Part shown: positions 1-8,133 of the stretch, piece by piece | Position numbering within the stretch: position 1 is the first letter of the stretch | Layout: the number at the start of each line of letters is the position of its first letter | Source: an uncultured Parabacteroides sp. | Lineage (GTDB): Bacteria > Bacteroidota > Bacteroidia > Bacteroidales > Tannerellaceae | Assembly: GCA_934718155.1 (NCBI GenBank) | Contig: CAKUZF010000006.1 | Coordinates: 18,723-82,722 of the forward strand | Reading direction: 5' to 3' | DNA length: 64,000 bases | Made by a program: the position numbers and the translations under genes | Notes under the pieces: generated by a model | Told to the model about the DNA's origin: nothing | The model's input: only the letters and a program-made list of their open reading frames with translations | Database searches by the model: none

Positions 1-2562
1 GATCAGGGCTTGGATCTTATAGCTGAGCGCCTCCTCATTGCAGGGGTCGTTTTGCAAGATTTGATCGGCCAGCCGGATTAGCTGATCACTCTCGTTCTCT
101 ACGGAGTAATAGGGAAGGTGATGCGTCAGCACATCTACCACAGAGTTGCAGATGTAGCTTTTTGTGTCGTCGAGCCAAGAATAGGATTCTTGTTCGAAAA
201 TTTCTCCTTGATAGAGGATAGCCAAGAGGCGCTCCAGCGATTCTTTGTCGTCGATGTTCTGTTTCAACATCGCCAGACATTGCAGGTAGTCGCAGGTCAC
301 GCTACCCGTGAATTGCAAGAGGTAACGGTTCGATGTGAAAAGAATCTCTACGAGATCCATTCGTTCTAAGATTTTGCGTAGTTTCAGGATGGAGACACTG
401 CGCAGGCTCTTTATGTTTTTGCTCGATGCCTCACTTCCCCAGATTAGCTCCGTCAAGGCGTTGCTCGAAATACCATTCACGCCGCGGCTGGAATGCACGA
501 GCAGTAGAAGGAAGAGTTGTTTGAGCTTGGGTGTGAAGAGCGCTGTAATCTCTTCGCCCTTACTGTCCATGACGCTGAATTCGCCAAACAGACGGATGCT
601 GTTGGCGGGTTGTTTCTTTTCCTTATGCAGGGTCGTTGTTCCCGAGGGTTTCTGTAAGACATCTTGAAGGTGAGCTGAATGGGCAGAAACGGGCGAAGCA
701 TCGGTTGATGGCTGGCTTATAGTTTGCACTTCAGCTTGTCGGATGGGTTGTTTTTCTCCCTTGGAGTCGCTTCTCCCTCGATTGGATTTGTGTCGGTAAT
801 AGAATAGGCCGATGAGCAGCAGGCAACCTGCGACCACCACCAGGCCCAGTGTGGCATAGAAGGCCCGGGTGGAGGTGGGTGTAATTGCGATCAACTGGTT
901 GCTCAGCCCGGAGATCTCTTTGTTGCTCAATGTGCGCGACCAGATCGACAGGTTGTCCATTGAGCCTTCAAAGTAGGAGCTTCCGCCCGTTAGCCCGATT
1001 CCTACCATGAGGCTGTCGCTACCTAAATAGGGCGGGCGATCTTCCGCAATAGCATCTAAGCGGCCATTGACAAACAGGGCTTGCTCATGGTTCTGCTTGT
1101 TGTAGCGCCAAGCGATGTGATACCACTTCCCCTCCTCGATAACCGTATTGCCTACCAAGTCGTTGTTGAAGAAGCCCATGTAGGGTTTCTTATTGCGAAT
1201 CATGAGGTGGAGCGAACGTTGATAAGCACTTCGGATGGAGCCTAAAATGCAATAGTCTTCCTTGCCTTCCTTGTATTTGGGAATGTTGAGCCAGGCAGCC
1301 ACTGTGAAATCGTGGTCTCTTAGTTGTAGCTCATTAGCGGTGGGAAGCTGGATGGAAGAGCTGCCGTCGAAGTAGGCCACTCTGCCTCGTTGGGGATCAA
1401 ACGAGTGCTCTACGCCATGATTCTGCGCTCCGCCCGTTTTAGTGCGGAAGGTCTCATCAGCCTTTTCAAATGGGAAATATACTACCAATTCGTTTTGAAT
1501 AGGCAAGGGGGAGGCTTTGAATTCGCCGACAAAGCTTCGTAGCCCTAATGTGTTGATAGTGCGACTGGCAGGCTCTATCGAATAGCCGGGACTGGTAGGT
1601 CGCAGCTGAAGCTCTGTGCCTGGTTCAATGGGAAAGCAGAAGCGACCTGTCGTGTGGTTGGCAAACCCTTTCCAGTTGACGTAGCTGAGGAGGTCGCCAT
1701 TACAGGAGACAATGCCATAGGCTACCTGAAACGAGCGAACCGCTTGAAGCGTCAGGTCCATCCATGATGAATACTTGCTAATCAGCAAGAAGTTTGGCAC
1801 CATGCCGTCGCGTATCCAAGCCTGTTTGAATGTCTCAATCAGATAGGGTGATCGACGAGCGAACCAGTAAAGGTCGTCGGGCGAGTCGATAAACCGCTCT
1901 GTGTCTTTTAGAAAAGAGGAGAGCGAAAGCGTTTTGGGCAATCGTTCATCAAAAGGATCAGGCTGTTCATTAAAGTTGCTCCAAGCCGGATCGGTGTGCA
2001 ATACAAACTCGTCCATCTTGTGCAGCCAAGAGGGCGTTTGCATGTGTGAACGCACCTCGAAGAGCACCAATCTGCGGTTGCTTTGCATCATTTCCGCCAG
2101 TGAGGCCCAACCCTGTTTGGCGTTGTACTCAAGGAGGCAGTCTTGCAATTGTGCGTGGGCCACCTCCTTGGCGATGTCAAGATCGACCACATAGTCGAGA
2201 AACAGCGTCATGATCTTTTGAGGCTTCTGCATCAAGTCCTTTCGGATCAAGGAGAGCAATTCGGCGAAAGGAGTGAATGTGCCATCTTGTTGACGGACCA
2301 AAGTCCTCCCCGTTAAGGAGTCCTGCTTTAGATAGAAATAGAAACCCTCAATGGGCTGTTCCAGCAGCTCAGCGAACGAGGCCACTTCAGGAGAGGAGGT
2401 TTTGAGGCTGGAATAGTCTAAGATGAGATAGGGACGTTCGGCATAACGCATACCTGCCTCGATCTCTTCCGCTCGTTGCGTTTGCAATTGCTGAGCGAAA
2501 GAGATCGTCGGGGAAAACAACAGTATGCTCACGATGGTGATGATGCGACGAATCCAGGACAT
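1..2562 (-). CDS. Membrane-spanning regulator: PI-PLC-like + LamG ectodomain, TM helix, SARP-like winged helix (3' end beyond window)
   Basis: An open frame of 854 codons runs from an ATG at 2562 to the window edge without a stop, so the C-terminus is missing. Residues 1-23 are a signal peptide. Residues ~40-280 resemble a bacterial PI-PLC-X TIM barrel (WASLAEMMQSNRRLVLFEV matches its typical core), but the usual N-terminal catalytic HN motif is not seen, so it is probably non-catalytic. Residues ~355-545 are a LamG/concanavalin-like lectin domain (FTVAAWLNIP, KWYHIAWRY, LFVNG). Residues ~567-588 form one membrane helix followed by basic residues. Residues ~655-750 look like an OmpR/SARP winged helix (SIRLFGEFSV, LLLLL, SVSILKLRKILERM), followed by the start of a BTAD-like helical region. 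Inference: a one-component receptor that senses a ligand outside the inner membrane and binds DNA inside. It has its own TAnnTTTG element at 2591-2598. The ligand and target genes are unknown. Confidence 0.8.
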   Translation of the reverse strand, partial: MSWIRRIITIVSILLFSPTISFAQQLQTQRAEEIEAGMRYAERPYLILDYSSLKTSSPEVASFAELLEQPIEGFYFYLKQDSLTGRTLVRQQDGTFTPFAELLSLIRKDLMQKPQKIMTLFLDYVVDLDIAKEVAHAQLQDCLLEYNAKQGWASLAEMMQSNRRLVLFEVRSHMQTPSWLHKMDEFVLHTDPAWSNFNEQPDPFDERLPKTLSLSSFLKDTERFIDSPDDLYWFARRSPYLIETFKQAWIRDGMVPNFLLISKYSSWMDLTLQAVRSFQVAYGIVSCNGDLLSYVNWKGFANHTTGRFCFPIEPGTELQLRPTSPGYSIEPASRTINTLGLRSFVGEFKASPLPIQNELVVYFPFEKADETFRTKTGGAQNHGVEHSFDPQRGRVAYFDGSSSIQLPTANELQLRDHDFTVAAWLNIPKYKEGKEDYCILGSIRSAYQRSLHLMIRNKKPYMGFFNNDLVGNTVIEEGKWYHIAWRYNKQNHEQALFVNGRLDAIAEDRPPYLGSDSLMVGIGLTGGSSYFEGSMDNLSIWSRTLSNKEISGLSNQLIAITPTSTRAFYATLGLVVVAGCLLLIGLFYYRHKSNRGRSDSKGEKQPIRQAEVQTISQPSTDASPVSAHSAHLQDVLQKPSGTTTLHKEKKQPANSIRLFGEFSVMDSKGEEITALFTPKLKQLFLLLLVHSSRGVNGISSNALTELIWGSEASSKNIKSLRSVSILKLRKILERMDLVEILFTSNRYLLQFTGSVTCDYLQCLAMLKQNIDDKESLERLLAILYQGEIFEQESYSWLDDTKSYICNSVVDVLTHHLPYYSVENESDQLIRLADQILQNDPCNEEALSYKIQALI

Positions 2563-2590
2563 TCTTCTCTATTTCTCTCTATTTATCCAT

Positions 2591-2598
2591 CAAAAGTA
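2591..2598 (-). promoter_or_regulatory. -7 promoter element of the LamG/SARP-like regulator
   Basis: The minus strand reads TACTTTTG, matching the Bacteroidota -7 consensus TAnnTTTG, about 30 nt upstream of the ATG. The 5-bp inverted repeat GCTGATTTCAGC (2599-2610) abuts it on the upstream side and could be an operator. Confidence 0.55.
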
Positions 2599-2653
2599 GC
2601 TGATTTCAGCGAGATAGCCATGCTTTTTTCTTTTTTTCCCACTGGAGTTTTTT

Positions 2654-3277
2654 TTAGAGGCTTTCTTCGGTTCGCTCCATCAGGTGTGCGGCCAGACTGT
2701 CTGCCGCATGAATGATGCTGACCAAGGGATAGACCTCTTGAGCGGTATCGTAGCTGCGCTGGTCTTCGTAGCTGTTGAAATTCAGTCCCCAAGCTCCCAT
2801 GTGCCAACGAATCGCACACATTTCCGCATCGGTCAGAGTGATACCGCCATACAGCACCATGACCACCGATTTTTCTCCATGGCCAAAAGGGAAACTCTTG
2901 TAGGAAACATCCCAAGCAGGCCTGTCCTCCCAAACGCCGAGCTCATTCTTCTGTCTGCGTATCGTGGGCTTGTAGATGTCGCTCTTGCATACGTCGTGCA
3001 GCAGGCTTGCGATGATCACGCTCTCTCGCTCGATCTCTTTCGCCAGCCAAGGCTCCAGTTTCTGCATGCTTTCCCAGACGGCCAACGCCGCTTTACAGGT
3101 GTTGAGCGAGTGCAGCACTAAGCCTCCCGCTTCGTTCAGATGGTGGCCCGCTGAGGCTGGAGCCTCGAAGAAGCCTAAACGTTCCAACTCTTCAATTAAA
3201 TCCTCAACACCCTCGCGCTCGGTGGAACGGAGCAGGGTGAGGAACTCCTCTTTATGGGCTTTTTTATCGATATGCAT
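2654..3277 (-). CDS. HD-domain phosphohydrolase
   Basis: This 207-residue protein has the metal ligands of an HD hydrolase: His56 (LVLHSLNT), His94-Asp95 (SLLHDVCK), further histidines at 133 (FGHGEKS) and 159 (RWHMG), and Asp193 (IIHAADS). The spacing suits the HD families that cleave nucleotides or nucleic acid phosphoesters; the actual substrate cannot be read from the sequence. It is cytosolic, with no signal peptide. It starts 33 nt after the porQ stop on the same strand and has no clear promoter of its own, so it is probably cotranscribed with porQ. The 90 nt after its stop are A/T-rich tracts and the promoter of the next gene. Confidence 0.8.
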   Translation of the reverse strand: MHIDKKAHKEEFLTLLRSTEREGVEDLIEELERLGFFEAPASAGHHLNEAGGLVLHSLNTCKAALAVWESMQKLEPWLAKEIERESVIIASLLHDVCKSDIYKPTIRRQKNELGVWEDRPAWDVSYKSFPFGHGEKSVVMVLYGGITLTDAEMCAIRWHMGAWGLNFNSYEDQRSYDTAQEVYPLVSIIHAADSLAAHLMERTEESL

Positions 3278-3310
3278 ATATAATAAGGTATAAGTTGATG
3301 ATTCTATAGT

Positions 3311-4345
3311 TTATTCCTCCTCGCGGTTGCTCACAGTGGAGGATGACTTGAAGTCGGCCAGTGTCAGCGATACACTGAGCATCAGCGAGAGTGCCGAGGG
3401 ATGGTATTTAGCGACCGAGCAGCCCACGTCGAACATCTTTATCTTCACGCCTGCACCAGCCGAGAATCCCGAGAGACCTCCTCCGCCGCCTTGCAGTTTC
3501 ATGTCCATTTTTGTCTTCGGGTTGAATCCCACGCCAAGCCAAAAGTTGTCGGAAGGCACGAAATCAACGCCAATCACCAAATGCTTGGCCAACGTCTTGG
3601 CGAAATTGTCGCTTTCGTCAGTCGTCGTGTTGTCGATCGTGTTAAACTTCCAGCGGTTTAGGTATTGCGCCGTTAGCGAGAAGCGAATCGGGGCGTGCGC
3701 CATCTTCTGTGAGACTCCCGCCTGAATGTCCCAAGGCATCTTTTGCCGGTCGTTCTCGTAGGGCTTCACCTGCAGACCGATATTCTTGAAGGCAAAACCA
3801 AATGAGAAGCCTTTGTCGGAGTTGTAGTAGCTCAAGCCTGCATCCACGGCCAATCCGATGGAGGAATAGTCGGCCAAACTGGAATATAAGAACTTAAAGG
3901 TAAGGCCACCTCGCCAACGAGCGCTCAGGTCGTGGGCATAGAAGCCTTGCAAGCTGATGTCTTTTGCCGATAGACTGGCTCCGGTTGGAATATTGTCGGG
4001 GAGGAATTCTTTGATTGAACCGTAGCTCATGAAAGAGGCTCCCACGCCCCATGCTGCTCTGTCGCCAATCGCTTTGGTGAATAGGGCGCTTCCCACGTTG
4101 ACGTCGGCCATGTAGTTCATATAATTAAAATTGACCATGCCATCCATCTCGGCTCCTAACAGACCCGGATTGTGGAAGATCAACGAGGGGTCTCGCTCAA
4201 TCAAGGCTACCGTGTTCCCTCCTAAAGCGTTCGCTCGTGTGGCGTTAGGGAGGCGCAAGAAGGAAAATGCATCATTGCCCGTTTGTGCCGAAGCGGCCCA
4301 GGAAACCCAGCCCAAGAGCAGTATAATCAGTCTTTCTCTCATCAT
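3311..4345 (-). CDS. porQ: Type IX secretion system-associated outer membrane protein PorQ
   Basis: A 344-residue protein with a signal peptide (residues 1 to ~20, ending WAASAQ) and the PorQ-type N-terminus of the mature chain (AFSFLRLPNATRANALGGNT, then NPGLL). The rest has alternating beta strands expected of a PorV/FadL-like outer membrane barrel. In Porphyromonas gingivalis PorQ is needed for type IX secretion and belongs to the machinery that attaches cargo to the surface. No other T9SS gene is in the window. Two adjacent ATGs (4345 and 4342) are possible starts. A TAnnTTTG element lies at 4363-4370, and the gene is divergent from tonB. The family is firm; whether the host runs a full T9SS cannot be judged here. 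Confidence 0.85.
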   Translation of the reverse strand: MMRERLIILLLGWVSWAASAQTGNDAFSFLRLPNATRANALGGNTVALIERDPSLIFHNPGLLGAEMDGMVNFNYMNYMADVNVGSALFTKAIGDRAAWGVGASFMSYGSIKEFLPDNIPTGASLSAKDISLQGFYAHDLSARWRGGLTFKFLYSSLADYSSIGLAVDAGLSYYNSDKGFSFGFAFKNIGLQVKPYENDRQKMPWDIQAGVSQKMAHAPIRFSLTAQYLNRWKFNTIDNTTTDESDNFAKTLAKHLVIGVDFVPSDNFWLGVGFNPKTKMDMKLQGGGGGLSGFSAGAGVKIKMFDVGCSVAKYHPSALSLMLSVSLTLADFKSSSTVSNREEE

Positions 4346-4362
4346 TCTATTAAAAATTCGTC

Positions 4363-4370
4363 CAAAAATA
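4363..4370 (-). promoter_or_regulatory. -7 promoter element of porQ
   Basis: Minus strand TATTTTTG, 17 nt upstream of the porQ ATG; a clear -33 TTTG is not seen. Confidence 0.5.
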
Positions 4371-4429
4371 GGGATTATCCTTCAACTGAAACGGATTTTT
4401 CGTGAAAAAGGTATATTATTTCTTCTAAT

Positions 4430-4462
4430 TTTGTTGTGGAACTAAAATTATTTGTATTTTTG
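4430..4462 (+). promoter_or_regulatory. tonB promoter
   Basis: TTTG at 4430-4433 (or TTG at 4434) and TATTTTTG at 4455-4462 fit the Bacteroidota -33/-7 pattern (TTTG, about 18-21 nt, TAnnTTTG). The tonB ATG follows at 4505. Confidence 0.65.
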
Positions 4463-4504
4463 CCGCAGTGAAGAGCACTTTCAAATTCAATTAATACAGA
4501 TAGT

Positions 4505-5200
4505 ATGGAAATTAAGAAATCACCGAAAGCGGACCTTGAGAGAGGTAAGACACTGAGTGTCCTGATGGGATTCGTAGTGGGCTTGGCTGTCTTGTTCGTG
4601 GGCTTCGAATGGAGTACTCGCGATGTCATGGTCGTGCAGGAAAGCGATGGTGTTGCTGATATCATTGCTGAGGAAGAAGTGGAAATTACGAGACCGGAGA
4701 ATACGCCTCCTCCTCCTCCCCCTCCTCCAGCACCCGTCGTAACTGAGGTATTGAACGTTGTCGAGGACGACGTTGAGTTGGAACAACAGGATATCTTGTC
4801 TTCAGAGGATAACCAGCAGGAGGCTCAGACAGCCGTTTATACTCCGCCCGCAGTAGTTGAGGAGGAGGAAGAGGAGGCTGCTCAGCAGATCTTCACGGTT
4901 GTAGAGGAGATGCCGGAGTTCCCCGGTGGCCAGGGCGAGCTGTTGAAATATCTGGGTAAGTCTATCAAGTATCCGGTAATCGCTCAGGAGAATGGTATTC
5001 AGGGTCGTGTAATCTGTGCGTTCGTGGTTAACCGTGACGGTTCTATCGTCGACGCAGAGGTGTTACGTGGTGTTGACCCCTCTTTGGATAAGGAGGCACT
5101 TCGTGTGATCAACTCCATGCCGAAGTGGAAACCTGGTAAGCAGAGAGGTAAACCAGTACGTGTGAAGTACACCGTGCCTGTTACTTTCAGATTGCAATAG
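4505..5200 (+). CDS. tonB: Energy transducer TonB
   Basis: A 231-residue TonB. It has a short cytoplasmic N-terminus, one membrane helix (~16-36), an acidic/proline-rich periplasmic linker with a run of eight prolines near residues 68-75, and a C-terminal TonB domain (~140-231: FPGGQGELLKYL, IQGRVICAFVVNRDGSI, KWKPGKQRGKPVRVKYTVP). The protein carries proton-motive energy from an ExbB/ExbD complex to outer membrane receptors. Likely partners are the exbB-exbD genes at 7.4-9.7 kb and the TonB-dependent receptors at 29.9 and 60.9 kb. It has its own promoter and a terminator directly after it, so it is probably monocistronic. Confidence 0.93.
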   Translation: MEIKKSPKADLERGKTLSVLMGFVVGLAVLFVGFEWSTRDVMVVQESDGVADIIAEEEVEITRPENTPPPPPPPPAPVVTEVLNVVEDDVELEQQDILSSEDNQQEAQTAVYTPPAVVEEEEEEAAQQIFTVVEEMPEFPGGQGELLKYLGKSIKYPVIAQENGIQGRVICAFVVNRDGSIVDAEVLRGVDPSLDKEALRVINSMPKWKPGKQRGKPVRVKYTVPVTFRLQ

Positions 5201-5224
5201 TATTTACACACAATACTTTCTTAC

Positions 5225-5257
5225 AAAAAAGGCTGCTCTTTCATGCAGCCTTTTTTT
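5225..5257 (+). terminator. Rho-independent terminator after tonB
   Basis: GGCTGC (5231-5236) pairs with GCAGCC (5245-5250) around an 8-nt loop, flanked by A6 and T7 runs. Confidence 0.9.
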
Positions 5258-5289
5258 GTGAATAAACCCATATAAATCTTTTTTTTTAC

Positions 5290-6264
5290 ATGCAAACATT
5301 TGATCAGTTACTCCAGCGTATAGAGCAGGAAATCGGACAATTGCAGTTTGATTGTCCTCCCCAGAGCCTGTATGAACCCATCCGCTACATTTTGTCGTTG
5401 GGAGGAAAGCGCATCCGACCGGTGCTTACTTTAATGGCTTGCGATCTTTATGGTTCGGATGTTCGCCAGGCTATTCCGGCTGCATTGGGTTTGGAGGTGT
5501 TCCATAATTTCACTCTCCTTCACGACGACCTTATGGATGAGGCGGATAAGCGTCGTAACAAGCCGACCGTGCATAAAGTGTGGAATGCTAACGCCGCGAT
5601 CCTCTCGGGCGATGCGATGTTGATTGCCGCTTACCGTTTGATGGGCCAAGTCAAGGTGGATTTGCTAAAGCCGATATTCGATCTTTTCACGCAGACGGCC
5701 TTGGAAATCTGTGGCGGTCAGCAATACGACATGGAGTTCGAGTCTCGTTTGGATGTGACGGAAGAGGAGTATATCGAGATGATCCGGCTTAAGACCGCGG
5801 TGCTGTTGGCCTGCGCACTCAAGATGGGAGCTTTGATTGGAGGAGCGCCGCAGGCGGATGTGGACAACCTGTATGCTTTTGGCATTCATATCGGCTTGGC
5901 TTTCCAACTGCAAGACGACCTGCTGGATGTGTATGGCGATACGCGCACCTTTGGCAAGAACATCGGCGGTGACATCCTTTGCAACAAGAAAACCTTCTTG
6001 CTGATCAACGCATTGCGTTTGGCTAACCCGTCGCAGCGCCAGGAATTGCTGAGCTGGATTGAGCGCAAGGAGTTCGATCCGCAAGAGAAGATCGCGGCGG
6101 TCACTCGCTTGTATGATGAGTTGGGCTTGAAAAAGTTGACCGAAGATCGCATAGAGGCCCTGTATCAGTTGGCCGACGAGAAGTTCCGTGCCCTTACGGT
6201 TGCCCCCGACCGGACAAAGCTGATGAAGGAGGTATGCGATAAGTTAATGCATCGACAAGTATAG
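5290..6264 (+). CDS. ispB: Polyprenyl (octaprenyl-type) diphosphate synthase
   Basis: A 324-residue trans-isoprenyl diphosphate synthase that condenses isopentenyl diphosphate onto allylic diphosphates to make the long polyprenyl chain, here probably the side chain of menaquinone. The first aspartate-rich motif is LLHDDLMDEADKRRNKPTVH and the second is FQLQDDLLDVYGD, followed by FGKNIGGDI. GGKRIRP near the N-terminus is the usual substrate-binding element. Product chain length is not readable from the sequence, so ispB is the best-fit name. tatD begins 3 nt after the stop, so the two are probably one transcript. Confidence 0.88.
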   Translation: MQTFDQLLQRIEQEIGQLQFDCPPQSLYEPIRYILSLGGKRIRPVLTLMACDLYGSDVRQAIPAALGLEVFHNFTLLHDDLMDEADKRRNKPTVHKVWNANAAILSGDAMLIAAYRLMGQVKVDLLKPIFDLFTQTALEICGGQQYDMEFESRLDVTEEEYIEMIRLKTAVLLACALKMGALIGGAPQADVDNLYAFGIHIGLAFQLQDDLLDVYGDTRTFGKNIGGDILCNKKTFLLINALRLANPSQRQELLSWIERKEFDPQEKIAAVTRLYDELGLKKLTEDRIEALYQLADEKFRALTVAPDRTKLMKEVCDKLMHRQV

Positions 6265-6267
6265 CTT

Positions 6268-7059
6268 ATGGCAAAACTGATAGACACGCATTGCCACCTG
6301 TATCTGGACGATTTCGATCCGGAGCAGGAGGCGCTGCTCGCTGCTGCGCAAGCATCGGGCATCGACACCTTGTTGATGCCAAATGTCGATTTGGAGACCG
6401 TGGATCGGATGCATGCCCTTTGCGACAAGCACCCCGACTGCTGTTTCCCCATGATGGGGCTTCATCCGACGAGTGTGAATGCCGATTATGCCGCTGCGCT
6501 TCGGCAGATCGAGGGCAATCTGGGTAAACGCGCTTATTGCGCGATTGGCGAGATCGGCATCGATTTGTATTGGGACAAGAGCTACCTGAGGGAGCAAATC
6601 GTCGCCTTCGAGGAGCAGCTTCGTTGGAGTATCGACTTGGGCTTGCCGGTGGCCATCCACACGCGTGAAGCCTACCCCGAAGTGCTCAACTCTATATATA
6701 AGGTAGGGGCAGACCGTTTGAGGGGTGTTTTCCATAGTTTCACAGGGACGGCCGAAGAGCTTGCTGAAGTCGACAAATTGCCTGGATTCAAGATTGGCGT
6801 GAATGGCGTAGTGACTTTCAAGAACGCAAAGCTCGCCGAGACACTCCGTCAGCAGACCTCGATGGATCGAATCGTTTTCGAGACGGATGCACCCTATTTG
6901 GCCCCTGTTCCCTATCGAGGCCGACGTAATGAGCCGGTTTATATCTGGAAGACGGTCGAAAAGGTGGCTGCTATCTTTGAAATAACCCCAGAAAAAGCAG
7001 TGGAAAAAGCGCGAGAAAACGCTCAGAAATTGTTTAATAACATAAATCTGATGCTTTAA
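6268..7059 (+). CDS. tatD: TatD family metal-dependent hydrolase (DNase)
   Basis: A 263-residue TIM-barrel protein of the TatD family. Visible metal-site motifs are LIDTHCHLYLDDF at the N-terminus, AIGEIGIDLYWDKS, PVAIHTREAY, GVFHSFTG and FETDAPYLAPVPYRGRRNEP near the C-terminus. Family members are 3'-5' exonucleases/deoxyribonucleases active on damaged or single-stranded DNA. The gene follows the polyprenyl synthase with a 3-nt gap; that linkage is probably transcriptional rather than functional. No hairpin terminator is obvious after it; the next element is the tRNA-Ser promoter. Confidence 0.9.
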   Translation: MAKLIDTHCHLYLDDFDPEQEALLAAAQASGIDTLLMPNVDLETVDRMHALCDKHPDCCFPMMGLHPTSVNADYAAALRQIEGNLGKRAYCAIGEIGIDLYWDKSYLREQIVAFEEQLRWSIDLGLPVAIHTREAYPEVLNSIYKVGADRLRGVFHSFTGTAEELAEVDKLPGFKIGVNGVVTFKNAKLAETLRQQTSMDRIVFETDAPYLAPVPYRGRRNEPVYIWKTVEKVAAIFEITPEKAVEKARENAQKLFNNINLML

Positions 7060-7125
7060 GCACTTTTTTTTGGAACTATTTGAAATTTGTTCGGTCTAAA
7101 TTGTGCGTATGTCAAGCAAAAAGTA

Positions 7126-7133
7126 TAGATTTG
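7126..7133 (+). promoter_or_regulatory. -7 promoter element upstream of tRNA-Ser
   Basis: TAGATTTG, with TTG at 7101-7103 as a candidate -33 element. It would start RNA near 7140, about 65 nt before the tRNA. No second promoter is seen between the tRNA and exbB. Confidence 0.5.
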
Positions 7134-7204
7134 TGCACTGAAATGACTGAGGAGCGGAATAAGCAAGCTTTGGTGCCTGTTCAGTCAAGGGCAAGCGGAT
7201 AACT

Positions 7205-7292
7205 GGAGAGATGCTCGAGTGGTTGAAGAGGCACGCCTGGAAAGCGTGTAAACCCCTAAAGGGTTTCGCGGGTTCGAATCCCGCTCTCTCCG
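7205..7292 (+). tRNA. tRNA-Ser (GGA)
   Basis: A class II tRNA with acceptor pairing GGAGAGA/TCTCTCC, T-loop GGTTCGAATCC and a long variable arm. The anticodon stem CACGC/GCGTG holds loop CTGGAAA, giving anticodon GGA at 7239-7241. Discriminator G at 7292. The rest of the 319-nt gap between tatD and exbB holds its promoter and an A-rich exbB leader. Confidence 0.95.
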
Positions 7293-7378
7293 CAGTGGGT
7301 TTTACCATGAATTGAAATAATAACAAAAAAATAAAAACAAACAAAGGAGAATTATTAATCTTAAAAATTAAACACACA

Positions 7379-8125
7379 ATGAAAAAGTTTTTCGCAAAAG
7401 CATTCTTGGGCTTATGCGCCCTTGGAACTTCTACCGTAGCATTCGCACAGGACGCTGCAGAAGCAGCTGCACCGGCAGTTGAGGGAGGTATGTATCAGGC
7501 ATTAAAGACAAAGTTTATCGAGGGTGGTGCAGACTTCATGAGTTTGGTTGCTATCGCTTTGATCTTCGGTTTGGCTTTCTGCTTGGAGAGAATTATCTAC
7601 TTGAACTTGGCTGAGACAAACTCAAGCAAGCTGTTGAAGGGCATCGAGGAGGCATTGGCTAAGGGTGATGTTGAGGGCGCAAAGACTATCGCACGCGACA
7701 CAAGAGGTCCTATCGCATCTATCGCTTACCAGGGCTTGATGAGAATCGATCAGGGTATCGACGTAGTTGAGAAGTCAATCGTATCTTACGGTGGTGTACA
7801 GGGCGGTCTGTTGGAGAAGAACCTCTCTTGGATCACATTGTTTATCGCTATGGCTCCGTCACTCGGATTCTTGGGTACTGTAGTAGGTATGATCATGGCG
7901 TTCGATAAGATCGAGCAGGTTGGTGATATCAGCCCGACGGTTGTTGCAGGTGGTATGAAGGTGGCTTTGATTACTACCGTAGGTGGTTTGATCGTAGCTT
8001 TGATTCTGCAGATTTTCTACAACTATTTGCTGAGCAAGCTGGAGGCTATCCTGAACCAGATGGAGGATGCTTCTATCACATTGCTTGACTTGGTTATCAA
8101 ATACAACGTCAAATTCAAAAAATAA
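7379..8125 (+). CDS. exbB: ExbB/TolQ/MotA-family proton channel
   Basis: A 248-residue ExbB-like protein with an N-terminal hydrophobic signal-like segment (1-23, ending AFAQ). Three membrane helices follow: ~55-75 (FMSLVAIALIFGLAFCLERI), ~148-170 (ITLFIAMAPSLGFLGTVVGM) and ~190-220. The conserved GFLGTVVGM and GGLIVAL segments line the channel in the family. It forms the inner membrane stator with ExbD and TonB. It is first in the operon exbB / 4-TM protein / exbD / exbD, with gaps of 8, 34 and 2 nt. The A-rich leader carries AAAGGAG about 30 nt before the ATG, too far for a normal Shine-Dalgarno site. Confidence 0.92.
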   Translation: MKKFFAKAFLGLCALGTSTVAFAQDAAEAAAPAVEGGMYQALKTKFIEGGADFMSLVAIALIFGLAFCLERIIYLNLAETNSSKLLKGIEEALAKGDVEGAKTIARDTRGPIASIAYQGLMRIDQGIDVVEKSIVSYGGVQGGLLEKNLSWITLFIAMAPSLGFLGTVVGMIMAFDKIEQVGDISPTVVAGGMKVALITTVGGLIVALILQIFYNYLLSKLEAILNQMEDASITLLDLVIKYNVKFKK

Positions 8126-8133
8126 TCTGAATT

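Noticed and set aside
5886..6735. Minus-strand open frames over ispB and tatD
   Set aside because: They are antisense to two genes with intact catalytic motifs and show no motif of their own.
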